Below are positions 1 through 12,450 of a stretch of DNA of 64,000 nucleotides, piece after piece. A model generated the notes under the pieces. That model was not told the origin of the DNA. It saw nothing but the letters and a program-made list of their open reading frames with translations, and ran no database searches. The first letter of the stretch is position 1, and each line of letters opens with the position of its first letter. This DNA is from Trochalopteron elliotii (Eukaryota > Chordata > Aves > Passeriformes > Leiothrichidae): contig JANPWX010020040.1 in assembly GCA_024734555.1 (NCBI GenBank), positions 1 through 64,000 on the forward strand, read 5' to 3'. A program made the translations under genes and the position numbers.

Positions 1-1279
1 AGAGAAATAATTACTAGTTGCTAAAGTACGTAATGGAGATATAGACGAACTAAGAAGAAACAACTATATTTTAAGTTGAATTTTACAAATAAAATACTTT
101 TTACCGGGAAATAAATGCTTTATTGAAAGTGAAATTTTTTAAAAAAATCTGTTTTTTAAATTTTTTTTTTATAATTGTTATTTTCTGTGAAGTTTTCTTG
201 ATAACTTTGAAATATTAAGAAAATCCCCAGTTGTTTTTTTTTTTTAAATTAGTTTTCCTCCCACCACAATAAAATAAATTAGAAAAATGTAGACCACCCT
301 TAATCTGTCTTCTTAACCTCCCACCCACCTTATTTTCTTGTTTTTCCTCTTTTCTTTTATACTCCACATTCTACAGAGGATATTTTTAATCAGCTAACAT
401 AGTTCTTTAAGAACCCTGAGAAATCCAAATTAATTTTAGTCTTTTGCTGTAAACTTTGCTGCTTTTTAATTTTTTTTTAAAAATTAATTGATTCATTGCC
501 TCATGGAATGCTTCCAGTCATAGTCTTGTAATTAACATTTTCAATCTTGGCTCTTATTTTATATTAGGTCATTCATATGATCATTAAACCAGTGAGTTAA
601 AGCACATATGACATACCGTGATAGTGTAGATGATCTCTCTCTAAATAGGGTGAATATTTTGTAATATTTGGTTATTACACTGAAGTACAGTTTACTTTTT
701 AGTAGGAGTTTGACATTTTGATGAAATGTTTGATAAAAATGTATAAAAAAAAAAAAAAAAAGAAAAAATCAACTATCTAAAATGGGCTGAAATAAATAGT
801 GTTCAGTAAAATATCTGAATATTTGTTTCACAGTAAAGAGGAAGGATAATTCTAATTGCTTATAAATATTTGTTGTTTAGATGTGTCAAAGGCTATATTT
901 TTTTGTTTTAATTATAAATTCTCAAATTACTTTTAACTTTTTTTTTCAGTATTTCTGTTTTTCACCATTCTTAAAATTCAAGGCCAAGCTTAATATATAG
1001 GTGTCTGATGAAAAAACATAAACTGAAGCTGAGAGAGAGAGGAGAAGAGGAAAGAAATTTTGGGTAGTGTTGTATGGACTTGGATCCCAATCTTTGTCTT
1101 TCAGTCCATTGCTACTATTTCTGGCAGTAGGCAGATGCTTTGGGCAGCTTCATCCTCAGATTCATCTTTTCAGGATACACAAATCCAACCACTCTGTACA
1201 GGTCTATCACAAAATTTTACAGCCACGGGGATGCTCCATTTCCCATGTCACCTTTTACTCAACTGTTTTATGTATAACA
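1..1279. other. AT-rich non-coding sequence
   Basis: No gene or recognisable transposon was found. The stretch is strongly AT-rich with several homopolymer runs, including an A run near 745-763. The segment about 1060-1279 borders the CR1 fragment to its right and may include that element's decayed 3' untranslated region (the element is on the minus strand, so its 3' side faces low coordinates), but I could not match it to a specific CR1 tail. Overlapping plus-strand reading frames of 146 and 171 codons here and into the CR1 are antisense to the LINE and are not genes. Confidence 0.6.
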
Positions 1280-1620
1280 GATGTTACATCCAGCCTGGCC
1301 TTGATGAATTCCAGGGACGATGGAGTATCCGTAGGTTTTTTGCACATCCTTCTCCAGTGCCTCACCACTGCCATGCTCAAGAATCTCTTCCTAACAGCCC
1401 ATCTAAACCTTCCCTCTTTCTGCTTAAAGCCATTCCCATTTGTCTTATACCTACATGTCTCTCCAAAAGTACTTTTCCTTGTGTTGAAAAGACACATTAA
1501 GGTCACTCTGGAGCCTTCTCTTCTCCAGGCTCAACTATTCCAATTCTCTCAGTCTTTTCTTATCTACCTATTCCTGTCCTGATGTGCAGCACATTTTGGT
1601 TTGGTGTCTCTCAACCTCCC
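1280..1620 (-). mobile_element. CR1 LINE fragment, C-terminal end of ORF2
   Basis: Seen: on the minus strand the frame ending at 1255 reads as the last part of the CR1 ORF2 polyprotein, with EGRFR, VRKRF, VVRHW and SLEFIKARLD in the order expected near the reverse transcriptase C-terminus. On the plus strand the same stretch shows the familiar antisense CR1 phrases (catccagcctggcctt, ccagtgcctcacca, cttctcttctccaggct). Known: CR1 is the main avian non-LTR retrotransposon, and most copies are cut short at the 5' end. Inferred: this is a dead 5'-truncated copy whose upstream end lies near 1620. The 3' boundary is not sharp and no terminal 8-bp repeat was found. Confidence 0.85.
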
Positions 1621-4600
1621 CTTTTTGGATGTTGTGAGATATTAATAAGTATTTCAGATTAAAAATAACAGCCACGTAGGGATATGTTAAAAAAAAAGTT
1701 TACCTCATCTAAACAAAAGGCTTAAGGTATGGAACCAGGGCATTATTGCTGCTTTGCAAAGCAATTATTTTAGTCTTGATGCTTATCCCAGTGTTCACTG
1801 CACCTTGGACCAGGCATCACAGCCACTTTCCTCCCACCTTCTTTTCTCTCCAGTGGCAGACTGCATGACGCTGGGGCTCAAAGCATTGTTTGGGGTATGT
1901 GTTTTCATCCTGTCCCACTCGGATATAATTAACTCCCTGAGCTACATGTGCTGCTTGGACAAGTGAATAAATTCGGAAGTTAGATTCTGAATGGACCCTG
2001 GTGTTGTGAGTTGGCTCCATGAAACCAAATGATCAATACTTTCTTCCTTGCAGTGCCTTTTTTATCAGAGTTTGCAGCCTCCCACCAAGGTTCATAACTT
2101 TGGCAGTCATCTTTCATCCTGAACTGTCTTTGATTACAATTTTACATCACACAAATTTCATTCTATCATCTCCAAAACATAGCAAGGCTGTGACCAAAAC
2201 TGTCTCAGGGTGATGCCAAGTCAATAATTCATACCTTTATTACATCTCTGCTGGGTAGCTGTAATTCAACCTAGTTGTTGTAATTGTAGTACACTAGCAC
2301 CTGTAGATTGGTGTGCCTGAAGCAGTTTTGTGTCCAATGATTGTTCCATGTCTTTTACAATCATATCTACTTGTATAATGCATCTGTAATATATAGCAAA
2401 TGCCTACCACACCTTAAAGAGACAAAGAATTAATGCCACTTAAGAGTTTAAATCCTTCCTTATGAAATAGCACAGCTTAAAGGTAATTTTTTTTAGACTG
2501 TCAGTTACGCTCACGTTTGTATTGTCTTTTCATAACTTCCTTCTTTCCTTCCCTCTTCTCTCCCTTTATTTCTCTTTGCTCCTTCACCTTCCCTTTTTCC
2601 TTTTACCTCCTCTCCCCATTTTCCTACTGCTTGTAACTATACATTTTTGTAGTACTTACTTTTCTGTATATTTTTAGAGTATTTTTGATTGCATCTGTTG
2701 TATTTCATATTTTGAGTTACTGTACAGGGGACACTGAAAAAAAATTTCTTAAAGGCCATTAGAACCAGTGGCCTGGTAATATAGAAATACATCACTCTAA
2801 TGTGAGTGATGTTCAAATGATAAAAAACTATGTAGAAGTACAAAGGGATAATGTCCACTCTGGAATTAGTTCTCAACTAATTTCTTCTTGTTTTTTGAAG
2901 CAGTTGCCCATGGCAAAATCACTGATGGAACAGCTACAGAAAAACCCAGTTCCATCCATTTTTTTAATCTTCAAACTTTAGATTTACAAAGGGAGAAAAA
3001 AAAAAAAAGAAGAAAAAACAACCCTAATTATACTTAGAAAGCACAAAGCAAAGCTTTTTTTCTTGATGGGTGGTTCCCAGTATGTACTGTTGCTTGGCAT
3101 TATTACATTTCAGCTACAAAATTTAATATTTGCCTTTTTAGAACTTTATGAGGCTTACCAGAGATCTTTTCTGCAATCTGTGGAGATGCTTGTGAGTCAC
3201 AGTAATTCTCTTCAATTTTATGTCAGCCAGAAACTTTTTGAGAGAAAATTCTTACCTGTCATCCTATAGTTCATATGGAAAAGAATGTTCCATGTAATTT
3301 CTGACAATATGAATATAAAATAATATGCCATAAATACTTAATTTACTTAGTGCTATGAATTTTTTACATCTCACCAAAATCTATTTTATTTCTTAAATCT
3401 GAACTTATACTTAAATTCCTAAAGCTGTGTGGTTTTCTTAAGGTAACATTTTGCCTCTTTGTTCATAAAAGGTTTTATATTTTCATCTAAAAAAGCTGGA
3501 GAAGTGCACATTGAAAAACAGAAGCACACACATGCACACACAAAAAACCTATCAGGCAAGGCAAAAAGCTACATTATTGTTGCAATAAAGATCTTAATTT
3601 TGAAAAATTCCATGTGTTTTACTGTGCATATCTGAAAATTTTAAATGTTATTTAGAAAATTACATGATCGTCCTCACTATATCCAAGTATGAAATTAGTG
3701 CTCCCACTTCTAACATGGTGAAAGAGAATAATTTGCCAAAGAAAACTCATGGTATAGTACAGACCTAAAAGAGTATGTCTTTCCTCCACAAGCAGGTAAA
3801 ATGCTGACCTTTCTGTAGTAGCCATAATAATATGTCGGAGGAACCCAGACATCTTTTGAATATACCCACAGTATATCAGCATCATACAGTTTACGTTTTG
3901 AAGCATATTTATCAAAGCTAAGTCAAACAGGGTAAAATTCTCAAACCAATTTATATTCTACAATCCAGCATTTGGGACCTTGGCAACTCAGTAATTATTT
4001 GTGTGAGTATGCATGTGTGTTTATTATTTTATTTATTTATGTGAGATGTGTGTACACGAGTTTTATTTTGGAGGCTTATGCTATAAAAACTCTGCATGTG
4101 ATTTATCAAAAACAAATGATGTAGCAAAAAGAAGATTATGTTCCCTCATAATGGGATGGGGTTCTCGCCAGAGCCTGGAAGTGGAATACTAACTAGTTGC
4201 TTTTTGAGAGCTGCTAGTTGAAGAGCTGTTGAATATAAACTGGCTTTGCTCCTCTTTGAGCTTGGGAGACTGTTTCCCTTAATTTTCATTTGTATTTTGT
4301 ACCTTTTGGATGTTGTTTTCTTTCCTCATCTCCTTAGGATCTCTGGACTTTTTTCAATATAGAAAAGCAGATGAGAGGAACAGATCTTATCGGACAAGTA
4401 TGCTGGGGCCATGGCTTCAAATTTCTGTTTTCCAGTGGGCAGATGCTCATTTAAACTGATTTGTGTCCTGAAGGTGATCTGTCATGCAGCTCGAAAGGCT
4501 GGAAAGAGTGCCCAGGAAGGAGACATTTGGAACTGGGTTGCAACAGAACCGCTTGGCATACTCAAGGATTCAAACAGGTTCAACCACTTCAATTCTGCAT

Positions 4601-5460
4601 TCACAGGAGGAGCAGATTGTGTTGAAAAACCTCTGATGGGGAGAAGGTGAAAAGGTGTCATCAGGATTTGACTCAGGTGAATGTCTTTCAGGAATAACTT
4701 CTAGCCTTGCACCTGTCCTTAACATATGAAGGCTTAGGGGTGGTTTTCCTGCTCTATTCAAGTCTCTCAGTCTTTCTTCTGACTCAGTCAGAAATAAGGC
4801 CACATCATGCAATACTCAATATTATAAAGCAGTGAATCTCACTGGTTGCTATGGTATTTTTCTCAGAGGAGATTTATTATGTACTCTCATTGTCAGAACC
4901 TACCTGTTACAAAGCACTTTTAGGACAAGACTGATGGGTATCAGAAGGCATGGTGGTTCTCAGTAATGTCAGTGAGGCCCTTGGATCCAGAAGCAGACTG
5001 TCCATGATAAGATAGATATCTGTGTACTCTGAACTGAATGTCCACAATGTTTTGTTCACAAGCATCAGAAATTTTTTGGAGTGCTGACACAAAGGGCAGA
5101 TGGGAAGAACCAGTCACAAAAGAGCAGTCTGTCACTGAAATACGTCTCCTTCCTTGAGGTCCTTTTCTTACTTTGGCACTCATATCAGGACTAAGATAAA
5201 CTCTAACCCACATTAACCTGTACAGCCATCTTACATATATGCTATATTAATGCTGTGTTTGTAGCTGAGGATAGCTTTTTTTTGTTTTTGTTTTGTTTTT
5301 CTTTTAGTTTTGTGGGTTTTTTTAGGTTTTTATGGCAGAAAATAACATCATATTACTTTTTCAATTCCTTCTTTGTTCTGAATATAAGAATTTATACTTC
5401 TTCTTCTGCTCCTAAGAATTATCTTTGAATACAGGGCTGGAGACTTATGGGTATCAAGAA
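1621..5460. other. Non-coding sequence without a recognised gene
   Basis: Mostly AT-rich unique sequence. It holds a pyrimidine-rich tract at about 2520-2632 and A-rich runs near 3000. A minus-strand frame of 90 codons at 4941-5213 lacks recognisable domains and splice context, so I do not call it. A T/G-rich low-complexity stretch lies at about 5275-5330. No transposon was recognised apart from the CR1 pieces on either side. Confidence 0.55.
2520..2632. repeat. Polypyrimidine tract
   Basis: About 110 bases with very few purines (CTTCCTTTCCTTCCC-like blocks) on the plus strand. It is irregular rather than a clean tandem repeat. Such tracts are common in bird introns and intergenic DNA, and no functional claim is made. 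Confidence 0.7.
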
Positions 5461-5464
5461 AATA

Positions 5465-5588
5465 AAGACCAGCTTGATGTGGATCTCAGTAACATAGTTT
5501 AGTGGAAGGTGTATCTGTTCATAGCAGAGGGGTTGGAGCTAGATGATTTTCAAGGTCCCTTCCCATCCAAGCCATTATATGATTCTAC
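5465..5588 (+). mobile_element. CR1 LINE 3' end
   Basis: Seen: the stretch has the CR1 3' untranslated tail order, with a tttagtggaaggtg block, then ggggttggagctagatgat, then caaggtcccttcccatccaagccatt, ending in the terminal microsatellite-like ATTATATGATTCTA. Known: CR1 tails end in short ATTCTATG-type repeats rather than poly(A). Inferred: a severely 5'-truncated copy of a bird-type subfamily, inserted on the plus strand and moderately diverged. Confidence 0.88.
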
Positions 5589-8500
5589 AAAAAGAATAAA
5601 AGTTCTCCACATGTTAAATTCAAAATAAGCTCATGGGTAGTACAAGCACACTACTGTAACAGAGAGAAGAAAGGCAAAAAGTATGAGAAGAAGAAAAGTG
5701 AGATTGATATGTCTTGTCAAATAAAAGATGGAAACTCAATTGAAGGCAGTAAAGACTGTGAAATAACCTTTATTTTGTACATACACACTTGACCAACCTA
5801 ATGAGAAACTACCATATGACTGAAATGCCTCATTTTGTATGATAATTTACACTTTCATTTTGAATAAAATTCATCCTTGCAACAAAGGACAAAATTAAAA
5901 ATAAAAAGGAGAAATGCAAATATAAATCAGTGCAACTTTCTTTTGACTTGTTTTACATATTTATAAAAAAAAAAATTATTTCCCTTCATGGGACATTCAG
6001 AGTCTTAATTTAACTGAGGTCTTTCAGGGGAAGTAGCAGGAAAAAATCTTATTATTATGGTTGCTATTATTATCATTATAGTTATCATAATAGTCACCAT
6101 CAGGATCAAATTCATGACAAAAAAGTGCCATCCAATCATTTTGATAGTTGTGTTTACCAAGATGAGGACTAAATAGGACAAATAAATCTCACCATCTGTT
6201 TAATGTTATGCTTTAGTTTAGAATTTTAGTGATAACACTGAGTTACTGTACTTCCAGAATATACCTTGTAAAGGATTAACTAGGAAACCATATATATTAA
6301 TTAGATGTGCACAATGCCATTCCACTGATGACACATTGAAGACATCTTTAAAAATTGCTATTAAAACATCTTTAATAAATTAATCTCTGATTTTTTTCTG
6401 ATTAATTATTCTGAGAAAAAAAATACAAACATGTTGTCATCTTCAGAGAGATGAATAAAAGAATGCAACAGAATTTAAATTGGAAGTTCAACCAGTGCAG
6501 AACTATATTTCTGAGTTTATTCATCTCACCAAAGGCTTATCTTCTCACAGTAATATGTGATAAATAACAATAGCATAACAATATAATTACCATTTTCAAA
6601 ACACACAAAGATAAATTTCTCAGATTAATTTATTTAAAATATGACTACTAGATCCCTTATCAACTTTGGAAAGTCACCTTAAGGTCTTAAATTGTTCAGG
6701 GGTTTTGTTGGCCTAATGCTTTCTGTCATGTTTAATCAAACAATCAATTTTAACAGAAGCTGATTGTCCAAATAAGTTTAGCTTAAATTCCTGGTATTGG
6801 ATGACATCTCCAGGTTATCAGAAATAACAAATTGCCAAGCCTGGTTTTAACTAGATGATAGCAGCTGACCTGACATGAGTGTACTCTGAAATGCAGCACA
6901 CCCTGGGGGCATGGGGTGGGGAGCAGGATCTGTGGAAGACTATAAGGAATACTTAACAGATATCCTGTTAAATGGATAATATTCTGTGAAATGGATAATG
7001 ACATCTACCTTCAGTTCCACCAGTATAAAATAGGACCTTTGATACAGACAATGGAATTACACTGGTGTAAAATGCCAATAGATGAGAGCAGAATCAACCT
7101 CCCAGAGACTGAAATTTTAAACATTTACAGTGGAGAAACTGCGAGAATGTTGAGGTTCTTCTTGTATTTTATTCTTATTCTGTAGAAAAGAGTATTAAAC
7201 TTCTTGGATTAGTATCAGTAAATCTGAGCTATGATCCTATTTAGAATTACATGTACGTATGCTGATTAAATAGAAAATACATAGGCACATTGTATCTTCT
7301 ATCTGTCTCTGTTTTATCAGGATTTCACATAAATATATGGATGTTATCACCAACATCAAAACTTTAAAAAAATCACTAAATTTCAGTCTAGATGCTTCCT
7401 ACTAGCCAGGAGACCTTAGCAACCACTGCATAAAAACGAGACCAGTACCATAAGTCATCATTTTGAGCTGGGAAACCTGTCCTCTGGCAATGTCAGATCC
7501 CAGCAGAGAATTACAACCCAACACAAACAGATAGAGGCTGAAGCAAGAGAAGGCACTGCTTGTCAGCAATTGCAATTCCCTTCTAAGATCACTTTTGTAC
7601 AGAAATTTAATACTCATAACAGGATTGGGACAGAAGTAGAACTGGAGGTCTTCACTGAGATCAAGGTCCAGTTTTGCTGAGCATATGATTTCACTTTGTT
7701 TTGAGCCAAGTCCCTGATATACTGCAATCTATGGGTGTGTCCTTCTTGTCTCCAGAAAGTCTGTTTTATGTGCTTTTGACTCTTGTCCCTCCTGCAGAAT
7801 TTTAGAATAATAGGACCGTGTCTTAGAAAACTTAAAACTTTACCTGATTTCAAAAAAAAATCCCAAACTTAAATACTCTCTGTGCAATTCAAAGTGGAAA
7901 AGCAGTTTTCTCAATGGAAATAAAATTTTTTTTTGCTATGAAATATAACCTTGTCATTATGGATTCTAGGGTGATTATTTCTTGCATTCCTCTCTAAATT
8001 CCATTGTGTCTTTCATTTAAATTCATCATTTATTAACTTTTCCTTTTTTCTTTTTATTTTTGTTTTGTTTTTGTTTTTCAAAAGCAAGCAAACTAATAAA
8101 CAAGCAAAACACCTAAAGAAAGTACAAAAAGCAGAATATAAATCAGGCAAATAAAAGTTTGCTGAGGACAGCAGGGGACATTTAACTAATTTTGAAATAC
8201 CTTGGTTCTTGTTAATAGATTCCTTTTCATGTTCCTGTGGGAAAAATTATATTCAGATATTTTATTAATAAATAAAATGGAATTAAATGAAATAAAATAA
8301 ACATAATTTTAAGGAAGATAAAACCTGATTTATAGTTTAAATAAATAAATACATATAACAAAGTCTTTCCTTTTAATGAGGGATCAGGACTCGTATACCA
8401 GAAATGCTCTCCGACACAAGTAAGCTTCTCAATACTCTTCAAACGTCATTTAAATTTAAATCAAAGGGTATCATAGAAAATCGTAGAAAATAAACAACTG

Positions 8501-9056
8501 GGAATATCTTTATGAAAACTACCTTTGGACTCTGTTCCACGAAAAATAAGCAAAATGATAAATAAACAAGTAAAACAGGCTATACTGAACTAAATTTGAA
8601 GGTTCTTTTTTTTTTTTTTCTTATTTTTTGAGTGAAATGTTGCATTTGATTCCGAAGTACAAGTTAGTTGTCATATACTTGCAAGAAGAGTTCAGGCCAT
8701 GGAGAGCAATTTCCTTGGAGCTGCTTTTCCTTCAACCCAAAATCTCAGTGACTAGAACAGCTTCAGTTCGTTCATTCTTCTGACAGCATTTGAACAATGC
8801 AGCTCATCTCTTAAAAGAATGCTTCAATATTTTTATCTCCTGGACAGTTAAACAAAGATCCCTCTAACTCTTCTACTCTCATTTTTACTTTTTGTACAAG
8901 TAACTAAAATTCAGGTGTCCCATAGAACCACAAATTTTAAAATTCCTCTCTCTCACCTGTATTTAAAAAGTGCTGAATCAGGCCAGTTCAGAGAGGAAGG
9001 AGGATTGAGGGAAATTCTCTTCTAAAACCTCTCTATCGGCATGGTTAACAAGAGGA
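5589..9056. other. Non-coding sequence without a recognised gene
   Basis: AT-rich unique sequence. Small frames at 7402-7617 and 7614-7853 on the minus strand show no protein features. A T/G-rich run lies near 8040-8080 and a T run near 8608-8620. No transposon is confidently recognised. Confidence 0.55.
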
Positions 9057-9436
9057 GTCATAGTATCAAAGAAGTTTACACTGGAAAAAAAACTTTGAGA
9101 TGATCTATCCAACTGTTAACACTGCCAACCCCACTCCTAAACCATATTCCCAACTGCCACATCTACAAGTCTTAAATCCTTCCAGAGATGGTGGCTTCAT
9201 AATTTCTCTTGTTCTAATGTCTCAACCCATTTTCTGGAAAACTTTTTTCTAATATCCAAATAAACTTCCCTGGCATATCTTGAGATTGTTTCATTCTAAT
9301 ACTTGTTACATGGGAGCAGAGCCCAACTTAAAACTGGCTGCATCCTCCTTTCAGGGAGTTGTAGAGTGAGAAGGACCCTCTCCCAAGCCTCTTTTTCTTC
9401 AGGCTGAGCCCTGTCCGCTCCCTCTGCTGCTCCTTA

Positions 9437-10066
9437 TTAGACTTGTGCTCCAGACCCTTTCTCAGCTCTATTCTCTTGTCTGGACAGGCTCCAACACCTC
9501 AAGGAGCTGTAATGCAGGGCAAAAACCAAATTTCTTGTAATGCAGGGCGAAAACCAAACCGAGAACCCAAGTGTTTCACCAGTGCCCCCAGCACAGGGGC
9601 ATGGGCACTGTCCTGCTCCTGCTGGCCACACTATTGCTGGCACAAGCCTGGTGCCATTGGCCTTCTTGGTCACCTGGGCACACTCCAGCTCATGTTCAGC
9701 CACTGGAAACCAGCACCTCCGGGTCCTCTCCCACTCTTCAACTTTGCAGACACTCTGTCCCAGCCTGGAGCTGCAGGGGCTGTTGTGGCACAGTGACAGG
9801 ACCCAGCCCTTGGCCTTGTTGAACCTCACACAATTGGCCTCAGCCCGTGGATCCAGCCAGTCCTGATCCCTCTGCAGAGCCTTCCTGCCCTCCAGCACAT
9901 CCACAGTCACACCCGACTTGTTGTCATCCTCAATCTGACTGAGAGGGCACTCAATCCCCTCATCCAGATAATTGATAAAAGTATTAAACAAGGCTAGGGC
10001 CAATATTAATTCCTGAGGAACACCACTTGTGACTGGACACCAACTGGATGCAACTTCATTCACCAA
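9437..10066 (-). pseudogene. CR1 ORF2 reverse transcriptase remnant
   Basis: This 209-codon open frame belongs to the CR1 element and is not a host gene. The GVPQ motif near residue 15 and the LFN.FIN block around residue 27 match the palm region of non-LTR reverse transcriptases. The catalytic FADD-type motif is altered (IEDD near residue 46), and sequence after KKANG (about residue 138) no longer follows the family, which points to frameshifts. The internal 28-bp duplication adds further disruption near the C-terminus. Known family role: reverse transcription of the LINE RNA at the target site. This copy cannot do so. Confidence 0.85.
9508..9559. repeat. 28-bp tandem duplication inside CR1
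   Basis: The stretch tgtaatgcagggcaaaaacc at 9508 recurs at 9536 as tgtaatgcagggcgaaaacc, a period of 28 bases. The second copy sits where the CR1 consensus expects it, so the first is the extra unit. It arose after insertion or in a source copy. Confidence 0.9.
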
Positions 10067-10068
10067 TG

Positions 10069-11917
10069 AATCATCTACCTTTCTGAATTAAGACTTCAGT
10101 ACAGACCAAGTGTTTTCTGCCTTCAAGAGCAGCAAGCTATTTGCTTCTAAATTGTATCAACACATGCAGAGGAAGGCGGCTTTCATCCTTAGTATTATTA
10201 AGTGGTACACAGAGTCATAGAGTGAATATAGCAATAATTTCTTTTCCAGCTGGATCTGCGTTTCAGCATTTACTGATTTTTACTTAATCATAAATATGAA
10301 AAAATTTTGATATAAACTTTATTTATCTGACCATTTGAGAAGACTTGCAAAAGACTCCAAGTAGATGTTAAATTCCCTTTGAACATAAAAAAATAATATC
10401 CTGAGTCAGCAGGCCTATCACAATTTTGTAGTACTTGTATATTTTGGATTGTTGAGTTTTTCTTTTAGTTGCCAAGAAGTTTGACCAAAAAAAATTTAGT
10501 TTGAGGATAGGTTAAAAAAAAATAAAAATTATGGTTTGTAGTAACCAAAAAAATTTGAAAAAGTCATTGACTCCATACAAGAGGTATGTTGAATTGTGTT
10601 AGTATCATAAAGATAGAAAAAAAACCAAGGAAATGCACTGGCATAATACGTCATCTTAGTTTTTTTCTTGTCTTTTGGCCTTTTTTCTGTCTTTCATTGC
10701 ATTGTCTGTCTTTTTTTTTTTTTTTTTTTTTTTTTTAATAATGTCCTTAAACATCTCTTCAGCTAGTCCCCTAAATTCAACAGAATTTTTCTTTTTGTTT
10801 CAAACTTTGACCAGGAATTTTTACCAACAATCATAACCAACGTTCCTTACCTCTATCATAACACCATTTTGTTACCTTTCCATTGGAAATCAAGCATCCA
10901 AACCATTCATCCCTTTTCCTGTTAAAAAGAATACAAAACAAAAGATAAACAGCACAATAAAATCCTTGTCTGCTCTTAGATTTGGTGTAATTTCCCTACT
11001 GACTTTCTCACTCCAGCATTGACGTTCTTCAGCTCCTCACTGAGTGTGGATATTTCTGTTTGTGACTAATAGGCAAGAAGTGACAGTTCACATCTTCTGA
11101 TTATGATACTTAAAGCTTGTATTTCACTCCTCCACTTCTCTCTGTCTTTTTCTCCACCCCTTTTGACTCTTGTTCTTTCTCCCCTTCACTTCTCTACCTC
11201 AGAGACAAAACCTTTTACATTATTCAGGTCTCCATTACATGCTATATTTTTTTTTGTTTGTATGTGGGACTTTGAAGATCTGTAGCTCTTTTCAACATTC
11301 AAGATCACTGAACCCCTTACTCCTATGCAGTGTTATGCTACTTGAATTAGTATTACCCTTCAAAGAACAATATTTCACAGCAACAGCAGTCACTGTGTAA
11401 TGTGCTTTGTTAAAACTGCTAATGGCAAAATGCCTTTTTGTCTACACATGCTTTCTGTCCTTGCAAGCGAAAGAAATGTTTGATTGGAAAATTGCCATGT
11501 CGTCTGCAATGAATTTTGCATTTCCTTATAAAAACAAGATTTAAACACAGTTATGGAGTTCTTTTGTTGCTGATGTTGTTGTGATTTCTCCTCCTAATGA
11601 GCAGCACAAGGAGTCTGATGTGATAACTCTCACATTGTGGGATAAATGGGAGAAAATATGACTATCAAAAATTTTAACCTCAAAAATATCCCAAATGTTC
11701 AGAATACTTAAAAAAAAAGAGAATCTATAATAATGAAATGTTTAAGGTAGTCTTCCAAACAATGTCTTTTTTTCCCACATAAAGCCCAACAAAGACTTGC
11801 TATTAGTATTTCTTCATGTAATCATAATGCAATATCATCTTATACACTGGAAATAGATGGAGTTATGATTGAATAATTTTTCTGTTATTGAAAAAGACAT
11901 ATTTTCAATCAATTAAT
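10069..11917. other. Non-coding sequence with a long T run
   Basis: No gene or transposon recognised. AT-rich, with a 26-base T run at 10711-10736. The open frames near 11100-11400 on the plus strand are pyrimidine-driven and lack protein features. Confidence 0.55.
10711..10736. repeat. Poly-T run of 26
   Basis: An uninterrupted run of 26 T preceded by a C/T-rich leader. It is not next to a recognisable processed copy on the minus strand, so I list it only as a homopolymer. Confidence 0.9.
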
Positions 11918-12380
11918 CTCCCTTCCCTTCCCTTCCCTTCCCTTCCCTTCCCTNNNNNNNNNNNNNNNNNNNNNNNNNNNNNNNNNNNNNNNNNNNNNNN
12001 NNNNNNNNNNNNNNNNNNNNNNNNNNNNNNNNNNNNNNNNNNNNNNNNNNNNNNNNNNNNNNNNNNNNNNNNNNNNNNNNNNNNNNNNNNNNNNNNNNNN
12101 NNNNNNNNNNNNNNNNNNNNNNNNNNNNNNNNNNNNNNNNNNNNNNNNNNNNNNNNNNNNNNNNNNNNNNNNNNNNNNNNNNNNNNNNNNNNNNNNNNNN
12201 NNNNNNNNNNNNNNNNNNNNNNNNNNNNNNNNNNNNNNNNNNNNNNNNNNNNNNNNNNNNNNNNNNNNNNNNNNNNNNNNNNNNNNNNNNNNNNNNNNNN
12301 NNNNNNNNNNNNNNNNNNNNNNNNNNNNNNNNNNNNNNNNNNNNNNAACCCTTCCCCTTCCCCTTCCCCTTCCCTTCTCT
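11918..12380. repeat. CCCTT/CCCCTT tandem repeat interrupted by a gap
   Basis: The left flank (11919-11953) is a clean CCCTT pentamer (AAGGG on the minus strand). The right flank from 12347 is a CCCCTT hexamer that decays into TCCCT/TCTCC and pyrimidine-rich sequence up to about 12450. The 393 unknown bases between (11954-12346) were evidently not assembled through, so the true repeat length is unknown. Purine/pyrimidine mirror repeats of this kind can form triplex or G-rich structures, a usual cause of sequencing drop-out. Confidence 0.9.
11954..12346. other. Assembly gap (393 N)
   Basis: An unbroken run of N. Any reading frame drawn across it, on either strand, is an artefact. The gap lies wholly within a short tandem repeat, so its stated size may be an estimate. 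Confidence 0.99.
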
Positions 12381-12450
12381 CTCTTTCCTGTTCCCTCTTC
12401 CGCTTCATCCTCCTTCTTCCCTCTTGCCTTTTCCCCTTACTCCCTTACTT

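Larger units (their letters stand above)
9057..10068 (-). mobile_element. CR1 LINE, ~1 kb 5'-truncated copy
   Basis: Seen: the plus strand reads through the antisense CR1 consensus almost continuously, from the 3' tail near 9057 (catagtatcaaagaa... gatgatctatccaac) through the untranslated region and ORF2 C-terminus to ttcctgaggaacaccacttgtgactgg near 10010-10035. The minus-strand frame 9437-10066 (209 codons) is a broken reverse transcriptase C-terminal part: VTSGVPQ, then LFNTFIN, a decayed metal-binding motif read as IEDDN where an active copy has FADD, then LEGRKALQRD, EANC.RFNKAK and CAQV.KKANG, after which the frame is lost. A 28-bp tandem duplication lies inside at 9508-9559. The base composition is clearly more GC-rich than the flanks. 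Inferred: a dead insertion of a bird-type subfamily, with the 5' end truncated close to 10068. Confidence 0.93.

Noticed and set aside
1060..1582. Two overlapping plus-strand frames of 146 and 171 codons
   Set aside because: They run partly antisense through a CR1 fragment whose true frame is on the minus strand.
4941..5213. 90-codon minus-strand frame with a mixed, protein-like composition
   Set aside because: No recognised domain, no splice or promoter context, and an overlapping alternative frame of similar length. A homology search would be needed to revive it.
9443..9866. Three plus-strand frames of 83-117 codons
   Set aside because: Antisense shadows of the CR1 reverse transcriptase remnant. 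Their length comes from the higher GC content of the LINE.
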